Shown here: positions 1-7,755 of the stretch, piece after piece
How the letters are laid out: each line of letters begins with the position of its first letter
Numbering within the stretch: the stretch's first letter is position 1
Origin: CAWJFP01 sp963842155
GTDB taxonomy: Bacteria; Pseudomonadota; Alphaproteobacteria; JACZXZ01
Assembly: GCA_963842155.1 (NCBI GenBank)
Contig: CAWJFP010000016.1
Span: 1-64,000 of the forward strand
DNA: 64,000 bases
Direction: 5' to 3'
Notes under the pieces: generated by a model
The model's input: the letters and a program-made list of their open reading frames with translations, nothing else
Databases searched by the model: none
Told to the model about the DNA's origin: nothing
Program-made: the position numbers and the translations under genes

Positions 1-455
1 AAGGGCCGCATCTGGAGACGCGCGCGGTCGACATGATGCCAGATCCTGCGTCCGTCGCGCACCAGCACGACCGCCGCCACGAGATGATGCGGCTTGCCGC
101 GCAAGCTCCGCAGCTGGGCGCGCGCCGCCTCGACATCGTTCGGCTTGTCGAGCCAGGCGCCGCCGCATTCGAGCATCTGGTCGCCGCCGATGACGAGCGC
201 GCCTGGGAAGCGCGCGGAAACCCGTTTGGCCTTGAGTTCGGCGAGCGCGTTGGCCGCTTCCTCCGCCTTCGCTCCAGCGGCGCGCATGGCGTGCTTGATC
301 TCTTCCTCGTCGATGCCGGCCGCGACCGCCTGGCAGGCGATTCCGGCCTGATGCAGCAGCGCCGCGCGCGTGGCGCTGGCGGAGGCAAGGATGATCTCGC
401 TGCCGGGCGTGATCCTGCCGACGCTCGCCGTGCGGGATGCGACGCCGGCGTTCAT
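1..455 (-). CDS. maf: Maf-family nucleotide pyrophosphatase (partial, 3' end outside window)
   Basis: Maf proteins hydrolyse non-canonical or modified nucleoside triphosphates (dTTP/UTP or m7GTP depending on subgroup) in the cytoplasm. The translated start region contains the family signature IILASASATRAALLHQAG followed by a conserved GIDEEEIK stretch, and later VIGGDQMLE, the conserved Asp-containing active-site segment. The chosen ATG at 455 has GAGGG seven bases upstream. It lies 28 bp after the ppsR stop, so the two genes are probably co-transcribed. The reading frame runs off the left edge, so about the last quarter of the protein is missing. The ppsR-maf pair next to hemE is the typical arrangement at alphaproteobacterial origins. 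The subgroup (YhdE or YceF) cannot be assigned from this fragment. Confidence 0.85.
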   Translation of the reverse strand, partial: MNAGVASRTASVGRITPGSEIILASASATRAALLHQAGIACQAVAAGIDEEEIKHAMRAAGAKAEEAANALAELKAKRVSARFPGALVIGGDQMLECGGAWLDKPNDVEAARAQLRSLRGKPHHLVAAVVLVRDGRRIWHHVDRARLQMRP

Positions 456-483
456 GCGAGCGCCCTCAAGGATATGACGATGC

Positions 484-1323
484 TCATGACGCCGCTTTCC
501 GGCGGTCGGCATGAAGCTGAAGGATGGTCGCCGCCGTCTCCTCGATCGAGCGACGGGTGACGTCGATCACCGGCCAGCCTTGCTCGGCGAAGAGGCGACG
601 CGCGAGGGCGAGCTCGCGCTTCACCGTCTCGATATCGGCATAGTCGGCGTCCTCGCTCTCGTTGAGCATGCGCAGCCGGTTGCGGCGAACCTGCACGAGG
701 CGCTGCGGATCCTTGATGAGGCCGACCACCAGCGGGCCCTTGGCCTTGAGCAGCTCGGGCGGCACCGGCACGCCCGGCACGATCGGCACATTCGCCGCTT
801 TGATGCCTCGATTTGCGAGATAGACGCAGGTCGGCGTTTTGGAGGTCCGCGAGACGCCGACCAGCACCACGTCGGCCTGATCGAGGTCCCAGCTGCCTTG
901 ACCGTCATCATGGCTCAGCACGTAATGCATGGCGTCGATCCGGCCGAAATATTCCGCGTCGAGCTCATGCTGGCGGCCGGGCTGATTGCGGCTCTGCCGG
1001 CCGAGATAGTTGGAGAGCGCGCCGATCACCGGATCGAGCACGGAGATGTAAGGCAGCTTGAGCCGACGCATGCCCTCGATCAGGGTCGTTTGCAGCTTGA
1101 TATCGACGAGGGTGAAGAGGACCAGACCCGGCGTTTCCTCGATCGCCACAAGCACCTTCTCGAGCTGGCCCTTGGTGCGGACGAGCGGCCAGAGATGCTC
1201 GACCACCTCGATACTCTCGAACTGGACCAGGCAGGCGCGGACGATGCCATGCACCGTCTCGCCCGTGGCGTCGGAGACCATGTGGAGATGGGTCTGGCTG
1301 GTTGTTTGGCTTTTGTCATTCAT
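484..1323 (-). CDS. ppsR: PpsR/PDRP: bifunctional kinase/phosphorylase regulating PEP synthase or pyruvate phosphate dikinase
   Basis: This DUF299 protein of 279 residues adds and removes a regulatory phosphate on a threonine of PEP synthase or pyruvate,phosphate dikinase, using ADP as phosphate donor. The family P-loop-like signature GVSRTSKTPTCVYLANRG is present at about residues 155-172, and the length is normal for the family. The N-terminus (HLHMVSDATGETVHGI) matches the conserved family start. It is transcribed away from hemE across a 385-bp gap and is followed by maf. This is the same pairing found at the Caulobacter and Rickettsia origins, where the DUF299 gene is the first left-hand gene. 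Whether the partner is PpsA or PpdK cannot be decided here. Confidence 0.9.
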   Translation of the reverse strand: MNDKSQTTSQTHLHMVSDATGETVHGIVRACLVQFESIEVVEHLWPLVRTKGQLEKVLVAIEETPGLVLFTLVDIKLQTTLIEGMRRLKLPYISVLDPVIGALSNYLGRQSRNQPGRQHELDAEYFGRIDAMHYVLSHDDGQGSWDLDQADVVLVGVSRTSKTPTCVYLANRGIKAANVPIVPGVPVPPELLKAKGPLVVGLIKDPQRLVQVRRNRLRMLNESEDADYADIETVKRELALARRLFAEQGWPVIDVTRRSIEETAATILQLHADRRKAAS

Positions 1324-1708
1324 GCGTACTGGCCTGTTGATAGCCGAGGATCAGGGGGATAAGTCCGGCCTTGTCCCCAGGCGGCGAGATTCAGCTCACG
1401 CGATGCGAATCCTGGAGGTGCTGTTATCGCCCTCTGGATATCGCCGCGGCGGTCCTGTGAATCGGGTGATCATCTCGTCCTGGCGGCGGCTTGTCCCCTC
1501 TTTCCCCGTTATCAGGAGTCACAGAATAGCTGGCGGGCTCGCTTCCGTCCGCATGATTTGCCACAATGCATCCCGAGGCGGCTCCACCCGCGGCCAGCTA
1601 TAGCTTCGGCTGTAGACGAATCGCGGCGACGCAATCAATTCCCGCTGGTCACAGCCATCCACTACCTCAACTACCTTTTTTAAGAAGATAAATAGTAGAG
1701 GAAGAAAG
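1324..1708. other. Candidate chromosomal replication origin (oriC) between ppsR and hemE
   Basis: This 385-bp non-coding gap lies between divergent ppsR and hemE, the position of the mapped Caulobacter origin. It contains five GANTC sites (1388-1392, 1407-1411, 1459-1463, 1516-1520, 1618-1622). A near-consensus DnaA box TTTGCCACA lies at 1557-1565. A weaker G-box-like match, CGATTCACA, lies on the minus strand at 1456-1464. There is an AT-rich run (1671-1708) just before hemE that could be an unwinding element or simply the hemE leader. I see no CtrA TTAA-N7-TTAA pair. The assignment rests on synteny plus motif clustering and is not proven. Confidence 0.55.
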
Positions 1709-2782
1709 ATGAGGCGAGACGCGACGGCAAGGCCGATGGCAAGCAAAAGCGAAAGCAAGCCGTTGCTGCGCGTGTTGGCGGGCGAAAGGCAGGCCGTGCC
1801 GCCGATCTGGCTGATGCGGCAGGCGGGGCGCTATTTGCCGGAATATCGCGCGCTGCGGGCGCGGGCCGGGGGATTTCTCGATCTTTGCTTTACGCCTGCG
1901 CTTGCGGCCGAGGCGACCTTGCAGCCGGTGAGACGTTTCGGGCTCGACGCGGCGATTCTTTTCTCGGACATCCTGGTCGTGCCCCATGCGTTAGGGCAGG
2001 GTCTGCGCTTTGCCGAGAATGAAGGGCCGTTGCTCGACGCCATCGGGGACGAGGCAGGAGTGGCGCGGCTGGAGCCGGAGAAGCTGCATGAGCGGCTCGA
2101 GCCGGTGTATGAGACGATCGCGAAAGTGCGAGGCGAACTCGGGCCGGAGACGAGCCTGATCGGTTTCGCGGGCGCGCCTTGGACGGTCGCGAGCTATATG
2201 ATCGAGGGCAGGTCGAGCAAGGATTTCGCGAGGGTCAAATATTGGGCGATGGCGCGGCCGCAAGGTTTCGCGCGACTGATCGAGATTCTCGTCGAGGCGA
2301 CGTCGTCCTATCTCCTACGCCAGGTCGAAGCCGGGGCCGAGCTGGTGCAGATTTTCGATAGCTGGGCGGGCGCGCTGGCGGAGGCGGAATTCGCGCGCTG
2401 GTCGATCGGGCCCGTAGCCGCCATCGCCCGCAAGCTGCGTGAGGCCTATCCCAAACTGCCGATCATCGCTTTTCCGCGCGGCGCCGGGGTGGGCTATGCC
2501 CGCTTCGCGCAACAGACCGATGTCACGGCGCTGAGCCTCGATCCCACCGTACCACTTGCCTGGGCCGTCGAGAATTTGCGGCCTCATTGCCTGCTGCAAG
2601 GCAATCTCGATCCAATCGCATTGCTCGCCGGCGGTGCGGCGCTGAAGGAAGCGGCCGAACGGATTATCGAAAGCTGGGGAAACGGCCCCTTCATCTTCAA
2701 TCTTGGCCATGGCGTTCTGCCGGAAACGCCGGTCGAGAACGTCGCGGCTCTGGTCGCGCTGGTGCGCCGCAACCGCGGATGA
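1709..2782 (+). CDS. hemE: Uroporphyrinogen decarboxylase
   Basis: HemE removes four acetate carboxyls from uroporphyrinogen III to give coproporphyrinogen III in haem biosynthesis (cytosolic, cofactor-free). Visible hallmarks are WLMRQAGRYLPEYR near residue 30, with the substrate-binding arginines, then LFSDILVVP with the catalytic aspartate, GFAGAPWTVASYM, and NLGHGVLPETP with the conserved histidine near the C-terminus. The length of 357 residues is normal or slightly long. The ATG at 1709 is favoured because AGAGGAAG lies just upstream. An internal ATG at 1736 is also plausible and would give 348 residues. The stop overlaps hemH as ATGA, so hemE-hemH-hemJ form a translationally coupled operon. 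Confidence 0.96.
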   Translation: MRRDATARPMASKSESKPLLRVLAGERQAVPPIWLMRQAGRYLPEYRALRARAGGFLDLCFTPALAAEATLQPVRRFGLDAAILFSDILVVPHALGQGLRFAENEGPLLDAIGDEAGVARLEPEKLHERLEPVYETIAKVRGELGPETSLIGFAGAPWTVASYMIEGRSSKDFARVKYWAMARPQGFARLIEILVEATSSYLLRQVEAGAELVQIFDSWAGALAEAEFARWSIGPVAAIARKLREAYPKLPIIAFPRGAGVGYARFAQQTDVTALSLDPTVPLAWAVENLRPHCLLQGNLDPIALLAGGAALKEAAERIIESWGNGPFIFNLGHGVLPETPVENVAALVALVRRNRG

Positions 2783-3825
2783 GCCAGCCAAGAACCGCGC
2801 TTGTGCTGTTCAATCTGGGCGGTCCCGATCGGCTGGAATCGGTCGAGCCGTTTCTTTTCAACCTGTTCAACGATGCCGCCATCATCGCCTTGCCCGCGCC
2901 GCTCCGGTATCTGCTGGCGTGGCTCATCGCGAGGCGGCGCGGGCCCGTCGCGCGCGAGATCTATGCCAAGATGGGCGGCGGCTCGCCTTTGCTTCCCAAT
3001 ACGGAAGCCCAGGCGCGGGCTTTGGAGGCGGCGCTTGCCGGCGAGGGCGAGTTGCGCTGCTTCATTGCCATGCGCTATTGGCACCCGATGAGCGAGGAGA
3101 CGGCGCGCGCGGTCAAGCAATTCGCGCCCGATCATGTTCTGCTTCTGCCGCTCTATCCGCAATTCTCCACGACGACGACCGGTTCGTCCTGGCAGGCCTG
3201 GCGCGAGGCGGCCGCGAGGGTCGGGCTCCAGGCGCCCACGCGCCTCGTCTGCTGCTATCCGGGTGAGCCCGGTTTCATCGAAGCGCTCGTCGACAAGGCG
3301 AAGGAAGGACTGGCCCGGGTGCCCTCGGGCATGAAGACGAGGCTGCTCTTTTCTGCCCATGGGCTGCCCGAGCGCATCGTGGCGCGCGGCGACCCCTATT
3401 CCTGGCAGGTCGGGCAGAGCTGCGCCGCGGCCATAGCACGGCTCGGCGTGAGCGGCCTCGACTGGAAGCTTTGCTATCAGAGCCGCGTCGGGCCTCTGGC
3501 TTGGATCGGGCCGCCGACCGACGCCTCGATCGAGGAAGCCGGACGCGAGGGGCTGGCGCTGGTCGTGGTGCCCGTCGCCTTCGTCTCCGAGCATTCCGAG
3601 ACGCTGGTCGAGCTCGACATGGATTACGGCGCTTTGGCGGCGCGCGCCGGCGTGCCGGCCTATATCCGGGTGCCGACCGTCTCGGTGGCGGCGCCCTTCA
3701 TCGCGGGCCTGGCGCGGATCGCGCGCAATGCCCTCGCGCAAGGGCCGGGCGTGGGCTCGAGCGAAGGCGGGCGCATCTGCCCGGCGGCTTGCGGCCGCTG
3801 CGCCATGGCGGGAGAAGCGGGGTGA
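2779..3825 (+). CDS. hemH: Ferrochelatase with C-terminal Cys motif
   Basis: HemH inserts Fe2+ into protoporphyrin IX, the last step of haem synthesis, at the inner membrane. The 348-residue product has the ferrochelatase motifs LFSAHGLPER with the catalytic His, CYQSRVGPLAWIGP, and VAFVSEHSETLVELD with the metal-site His/Glu residues. Its C-terminus ends in ICPAACGRCAM, a Cys-x3-Cys-x2-Cys arrangement that fits the [2Fe-2S] cluster reported for Caulobacter ferrochelatase. A further Cys elsewhere would be the fourth ligand. The ATG at 2779 overlaps the hemE stop by four bases, and the hemH stop overlaps the hemJ GTG. All three genes therefore appear to be made from one message. Confidence 0.96.
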   Translation: MSQPRTALVLFNLGGPDRLESVEPFLFNLFNDAAIIALPAPLRYLLAWLIARRRGPVAREIYAKMGGGSPLLPNTEAQARALEAALAGEGELRCFIAMRYWHPMSEETARAVKQFAPDHVLLLPLYPQFSTTTTGSSWQAWREAAARVGLQAPTRLVCCYPGEPGFIEALVDKAKEGLARVPSGMKTRLLFSAHGLPERIVARGDPYSWQVGQSCAAAIARLGVSGLDWKLCYQSRVGPLAWIGPPTDASIEEAGREGLALVVVPVAFVSEHSETLVELDMDYGALAARAGVPAYIRVPTVSVAAPFIAGLARIARNALAQGPGVGSSEGGRICPAACGRCAMAGEAG

Positions 3826-4268
3826 GCTGGGTGGGCGTGCTCTATCCCTGGATCAAGTCCTTCCATGTGATTGTCGTCATCGCTTGGATGGCGGGGCTGC
3901 TTTATCTGCCGCGGCTCTTCGTCTACCACTGCGAGCTGCAGCCCGGCACGACGGAAGACAAGCGCTTCCAGCTGATGGAGCGGCGGCTTTTGCATATCAT
4001 CATGCATCCGGCGATGGTCGCGACGTATCTTTTCGGGATCGCACTCGCGCTGATGGATGGCGCGGCGCTCTGGTCGTCGGGCTGGATCTACGCGAAGCTC
4101 GCGCTTGTCGGGTTGCTGACGGGCGCGCATCACGCGATGGGGCGGTGGCGCAAGGGCTTCGCCGCGGGTGCCAACCGCCACAGCCGCCGCTTCTATCGTT
4201 TCATGAACGAGCTGCCGACCCTTGCCATGATCGCCATCGTCATCCTGGTGATCGTGAAGCCGTTCTGA
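3822..4268 (+). CDS. hemJ: Protoporphyrinogen IX oxidase HemJ
   Basis: HemJ is the membrane-embedded protoporphyrinogen IX oxidase used by most alphaproteobacteria in place of HemG or HemY. The 148-residue protein has the expected four hydrophobic segments. The conserved first helix contains SFHVIVVIAWMAGLLYLPRL with its invariant histidine, and the late motif is FMNELPT. The GTG start at 3822 overlaps the hemH stop (GTGA) and gives the usual HemJ length; an earlier start would fuse unrelated residues to the first helix. Placing it directly after hemH puts the last two enzymes of haem synthesis in one transcript. Confidence is high because length, motifs and position all agree. Confidence 0.93.
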   Translation: MSWVGVLYPWIKSFHVIVVIAWMAGLLYLPRLFVYHCELQPGTTEDKRFQLMERRLLHIIMHPAMVATYLFGIALALMDGAALWSSGWIYAKLALVGLLTGAHHAMGRWRKGFAAGANRHSRRFYRFMNELPTLAMIAIVILVIVKPF

Positions 4269-4576
4269 GCTTGCGCCTGTGACCAATCGGTAGCGAGGCG
4301 AACGCGCCGGGCCCCGGATGGTTAAGAAACGCGGCAATCGGCGGCAATAATCGCCAGGGACGCTCCGCGTCGGCGCAAAAATTAATGCTGCATTTCCCTT
4401 GACGGCGGGGTGGGTTTGAGCAATCTATCAGATGTATCCTTCAGCGCTTCAGACCTGCGTCTTTCCGCGATCATAGAATTTGGACCTGCCGGACTTCCGG
4501 GCAGGCCTGTTCGCCTAGACCGAGATCGGGTCTGACCCTTTTCCCATCACCACAATCAGCGCGAAGCAGGCGCGGC
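4269..4576 (+). promoter_or_regulatory. rho upstream region, probable promoter and leader
   Basis: This 308-bp gap between hemJ and rho has no credible gene. A TTGACG hexamer at 4399-4404 resembles a -35 box, but the bases 17-18 positions downstream (AATCTA) are a poor -10 box. A small GACGC/GCGTC hairpin precedes an A/T-rich tract near 4370-4385. Rho genes are often autoregulated through their leader, and the sequence is compatible with that but does not show it. Confidence 0.3.
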
Positions 4577-5926
4577 ATGAGCGGAATAAATCTCCAAGAG
4601 CTCAAGTCCAAATCCCCGGCCGATCTTCTGGCCTATGCCGAGAATCTCGAGGTGGAGAACGCGAGCAACTTGCGCAAGCAGGAGCTCATGTTCGCCATTC
4701 TCAAGCGGCTCGCCGAGCAGAGCGTCTCGATCTACGGCGACGGCGTGCTCGAGGTGCTGCAGGACGGCTTCGGCTTCCTGCGCGCGCCGGAGGCCAATTA
4801 TCTGCCGGGGCCCGACGATATCTACGTCTCGCCGAGCCAGGTGCGGCGCTTCGGCTTGCGCACCGGCGACACGGTGCAAGGCGAGATCCGCTCGCCCAAG
4901 GACGGCGAGCGCTATTTCGCGCTCCTCAAGGTCAACGAGATCAATTTCGAGCATCCCGACAAGGTCCGCCACCGCATCAATTTCGACAATCTGACGCCGC
5001 TCTATCCCGACAAGCGCTTCACCCTCGAGATCGAATCGGGCGAGCCCCTGCCGACGACGCAAGGCGGGCCGGTGACGCGCGGCCAGCGCGCCTCCGCGTC
5101 CAAGGAAACGGAATCGCGCGATTCGCAGCGCCGCGACTACACGTCGCGCGTGATCGATCTCATCTGTCCGCTCGGCAAGGGCCAACGCGGGCTGATCGTG
5201 GCGCCGCCGCGCACCGGCAAGACGGTGATGCTGCAGAACATCGCGCATTCGATCGCCTCCAACCATCCCGAGGTCTATCTCATCGTGCTGCTCATCGACG
5301 AGCGGCCGGAGGAGGTGACCGACATGCAGCGCTCGGTCAAGGGCGAGGTGATCAGCTCGACCTTCGACGAGCCGGCGGCGCGCCATGTGCAGGTCGCCGA
5401 GATGGTGATCGAGAAGGCGAAGCGTCTGGTCGAATACAAGCGCGACGTGGTGATCCTGTTGGACTCGATCACGCGCCTCGCGCGCGCCTACAACACCGTG
5501 GTGCCCTCCTCGGGCAAGGTGCTGACGGGCGGCGTCGACGCCAACGCGCTGCAGCGCCCGAAGCGCTTCTTCGGCGCCGCGCGCAATATCGAGGAGGGCG
5601 GCTCGCTCACCATCATCGCGACCGCGCTCATCGACACCGGCTCGCGCATGGACGAGGTGATCTTCGAAGAGTTCAAGGGCACGGGCAATTCCGAGATCAT
5701 CCTCGACCGCAAGCTCTCCGACAAGCGTGTCTTCCCGACCATCGACATCACCCGCTCCGGCACGCGCAAGGAGGAGCTCCTGGTCGATCGCGACGTACTG
5801 GCGAAGATGTGGGTGCTGCGGCGCATTCTCATGCCGATGGGCATGAACGACGCGATGGAGTTCCTGCTCGACAAGCTGCGCCACACCAAGACGAATGCCG
5901 AGTTCTTCTCGGCGATAAATCAATAG
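4577..5926 (+). CDS. rho: Transcription termination factor Rho with an internal insertion
   Basis: Rho is the hexameric RNA-dependent ATPase that terminates transcription. The 449-residue protein has the N-terminal Rho helix bundle (LQELKSKSPADLLAYAENL), the cold-shock-like RNA-binding domain (GVLEVLQDGFGFLRAPEANY), Walker A APPRTGKT at about residues 209-216, and Walker B VVILLDSITRLARA. The R/Q loop regions and the GGVDANALQRPKRFFGAARN segment are intact. Compared with the usual short linker (about -DPTNKD-) between the RNA-binding and ATPase domains, this protein carries roughly 25-30 extra polar residues around 154-187, rich in Ser, Arg, Gln and Thr. The start is the ATG giving MSGINLQELK, the typical family beginning. 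In related genomes rho is next to mnmE; here five genes intervene. Confidence 0.97.
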   Translation: MSGINLQELKSKSPADLLAYAENLEVENASNLRKQELMFAILKRLAEQSVSIYGDGVLEVLQDGFGFLRAPEANYLPGPDDIYVSPSQVRRFGLRTGDTVQGEIRSPKDGERYFALLKVNEINFEHPDKVRHRINFDNLTPLYPDKRFTLEIESGEPLPTTQGGPVTRGQRASASKETESRDSQRRDYTSRVIDLICPLGKGQRGLIVAPPRTGKTVMLQNIAHSIASNHPEVYLIVLLIDERPEEVTDMQRSVKGEVISSTFDEPAARHVQVAEMVIEKAKRLVEYKRDVVILLDSITRLARAYNTVVPSSGKVLTGGVDANALQRPKRFFGAARNIEEGGSLTIIATALIDTGSRMDEVIFEEFKGTGNSEIILDRKLSDKRVFPTIDITRSGTRKEELLVDRDVLAKMWVLRRILMPMGMNDAMEFLLDKLRHTKTNAEFFSAINQ

Positions 5927-5990
5927 CCCGCGCGGGCGCGCAATCGCCGCAATCGGGTTAGGTCCCGGGTCCGATCGACTTTCAGTTCAC

Positions 5991-6088
5991 CGTCATTCCG
6001 GAATCCGTCGCGCCGCCGGCGCTCGCTTGGCCGTGGATTCCGGCTTGCAAATCCCTGTTTCACAAGGATTTGCGTGTCCGGAATGACG
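5991..6088. repeat. Palindromic intergenic element with GTCAT/ATGAC ends
   Basis: The element is bounded by an inverted pair CGTCATTCCGGA (5991-6002) and TCCGGAATGACG (6077-6088). Nested inside are CCGGAATCC (5998-6006) with GGATTCCGG (6035-6043), and GCAAATCC (6047-6054) with GGATTTGC (6066-6073). It sits between convergent rho and the GNAT gene, so it may also serve as a transcription end point, though no U-tract is present. A second element with the same GTCAT...ATGAC logic lies at 17644-17764. Confidence 0.75.
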
Positions 6089-6114
6089 AACTGGCAGACG
6101 ATTGTCAATTCGTC

Positions 6115-6648
6115 TCAAGGCAGCGAGCGCACCCAGAGAACGAGGTTGAGCGGGTCGCGTCGTGGCGACGGCCAGCTCGTGCCGCGCGCCTTGAAGCGGT
6201 GCCGCGTCAATATCGCCTGCATGGGGCGGTTGAGCTCGCTTGTCGTCGCGAAGAGCGGCTCGCTGTAGCGCTCGCGGAGCGCGCGGGTGACGGCTTCGCC
6301 AAAGCCCTTCCGGCGATATTCCTTCGCCACGCAGACATGGGCGAGCTCGCCCTCGAAGCCGGTTACGTCGAAGCCGCTCCGCTCCTTGACCCTCGCGAGA
6401 TCGCTAGCGCGCGGCCGCGCGACGACGCCGACGGCGACGATCTCGCCGCCGAGCGCGAGCGTCGCGAGGAAATGCGCGTTGGCGATCAGCTCGGTCACGC
6501 TCGCGGCGCCGACGTCGCAGCAGGCGAAGATTCGCTCATGGGCCGCCATGAGCTGGGAGGGCTGGTATTTGCTTGGCGCGGCGACGGTGATCGCGGGAAG
6601 GTCCGTATCGGTCGCCGCCGGTAGTGCGAAATTCATCCGCCTGTCCAA
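6115..6648 (-). CDS. GNAT-family N-acetyltransferase
   Basis: This is a 177-residue protein with one GNAT domain, which transfers an acetyl group from acetyl-CoA to an amine. The acetyl-CoA-binding motif A is visible as HVCVAKEYRRKGFGEAVTRAL at about residues 108-128, matching the R/Q-x-x-G-x-G/A pattern. An upstream beta strand (LALGGEIVAVGVVARP) fits the fold. The start could be the first Met or the Met at residue 5 (MNFALP). It stands alone, convergent with rho and upstream of the quinone oxidoreductase on the same strand but separated by 113 bp. The substrate cannot be predicted from the sequence. Confidence 0.75.
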   Translation of the reverse strand: MDRRMNFALPAATDTDLPAITVAAPSKYQPSQLMAAHERIFACCDVGAASVTELIANAHFLATLALGGEIVAVGVVARPRASDLARVKERSGFDVTGFEGELAHVCVAKEYRRKGFGEAVTRALRERYSEPLFATTSELNRPMQAILTRHRFKARGTSWPSPRRDPLNLVLWVRSLP

Positions 6649-6761
6649 GGCAGTGGCGCCGGCTACAGCTTATGGTAGCACAGGGCTGTTCTTATGCCAA
6701 GTTGTTGCCGGTAAAGAGTGACAAAAGTCAATTTTCGCGGGAAGCCTCGAATTCGCCCGGG

Positions 6762-7739
6762 TCAGGGCAAGAGCAGAGTCGCGCCGGTGGTCTTGCGCGC
6801 CTCGAGGTCGGCATGGGCCTTGGCCGCCTCGAGCAGCGGATAGGTCTGGTTGACACGCACCTTGAGCGCCTTGCTCTCGATCATCTGGAAAAGCTCGCGC
6901 GCCGTCGCCACCAGGTCCTTGCGCTTCGCCACATAGGTCATCAGCGAGGGCCGCGTGATGTAGAGCGAGCCCTTGGCCGCGAGCAGGCCGAGATCCATCG
7001 GCGGCACCGGTCCCGAGCTCTGGCCGAACAGCACCATGAGGCCGAGGGGGCGCAGGCAGTCGAGCGAGGTCGAAAAACTGTCCTTGCCGATCGAATCATA
7101 AACCACGGGCACGCCTTCGCCTCCCGTGATCTCCTTGACGCGCTTAACGAGATCGTCGCGCCCCGAGATGATGGGATATTTGCAGCCATGGGCCTTGGCG
7201 AGCTTGGCTTTCGCCTCCGAGCCGACGGTGCCGATCACGGTCGCGCCGAGATGCCTGGCCCATTGGCAGGCGAGCAGCCCGACGCCCCCCGCCGCGGCAT
7301 GGATGAGGATGGTGTCGCCCTTCTTCACCCGGTAGGTGCGGCGCAGCAGATATTGCGTGGTCATGCCCTTGAGCATGACGGCGGCGGCGGTCTTGAAATC
7401 GATGCGTTTGGGCAGCGCCACGAGCTTGTCGGCCGGCATCACGCGCGCCTCGGCATAGGCGCCGAGCGGACCCTGGCAATAGGCCACCCTGTCACCCGGC
7501 TTGAACTCCCTCACCCCCGGCCCGACCGCCTCGATGACCCCGGCGCCCTCGAGCCCGATTGCGGAAGGGTAGCCGGGCAGCTTGTAGGTGCCGGCGCGGT
7601 AATAGACGTCGATGTAATTGAGGCCCACGGCCTTGTTGCGCAGCAGGACCTGGCCCGGCCCGGGCTTGGGCAGCGCCACATCGATCCAACGCAAGACCTC
7701 GGGCCCGCCGGGCGCCGAGATCTGGATTGCCTTGACCAT
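6762..7739 (-). CDS. NADPH:quinone oxidoreductase (zeta-crystallin-like, MDR superfamily)
   Basis: This 325-residue zinc-free medium-chain dehydrogenase probably reduces quinones with NADPH in the cytoplasm. Features are the N-terminal GroES-like part with LRNKAVGLNYIDVYYRAG, the nucleotide-binding motif HAAAGGVGLLACQWAR and the distal LFGQSSGPVPP segment, all typical of QOR/Qor proteins. I place the start at the ATG at 7739 (MVKAIQISAPGG). Extending upstream would add about 49 residues that overlap the preceding gene and look non-coding. The gene begins 16 bp after the dienelactone hydrolase stop, so the two are probably one transcript. The zinc-binding cysteine cluster of alcohol dehydrogenases is absent, as expected for this branch. 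Confidence 0.88.
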   Translation of the reverse strand: MVKAIQISAPGGPEVLRWIDVALPKPGPGQVLLRNKAVGLNYIDVYYRAGTYKLPGYPSAIGLEGAGVIEAVGPGVREFKPGDRVAYCQGPLGAYAEARVMPADKLVALPKRIDFKTAAAVMLKGMTTQYLLRRTYRVKKGDTILIHAAAGGVGLLACQWARHLGATVIGTVGSEAKAKLAKAHGCKYPIISGRDDLVKRVKEITGGEGVPVVYDSIGKDSFSTSLDCLRPLGLMVLFGQSSGPVPPMDLGLLAAKGSLYITRPSLMTYVAKRKDLVATARELFQMIESKALKVRVNQTYPLLEAAKAHADLEARKTTGATLLLP

Positions 7740-7755
7740 GATCGTCGTCCTCCGG

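Noticed and set aside
4556..5923. Long minus-strand open frame opposite rho
   Set aside because: It is an antisense shadow of a high-GC gene; the product is Arg/Ala/Leu-rich without domains and rho explains the sequence.
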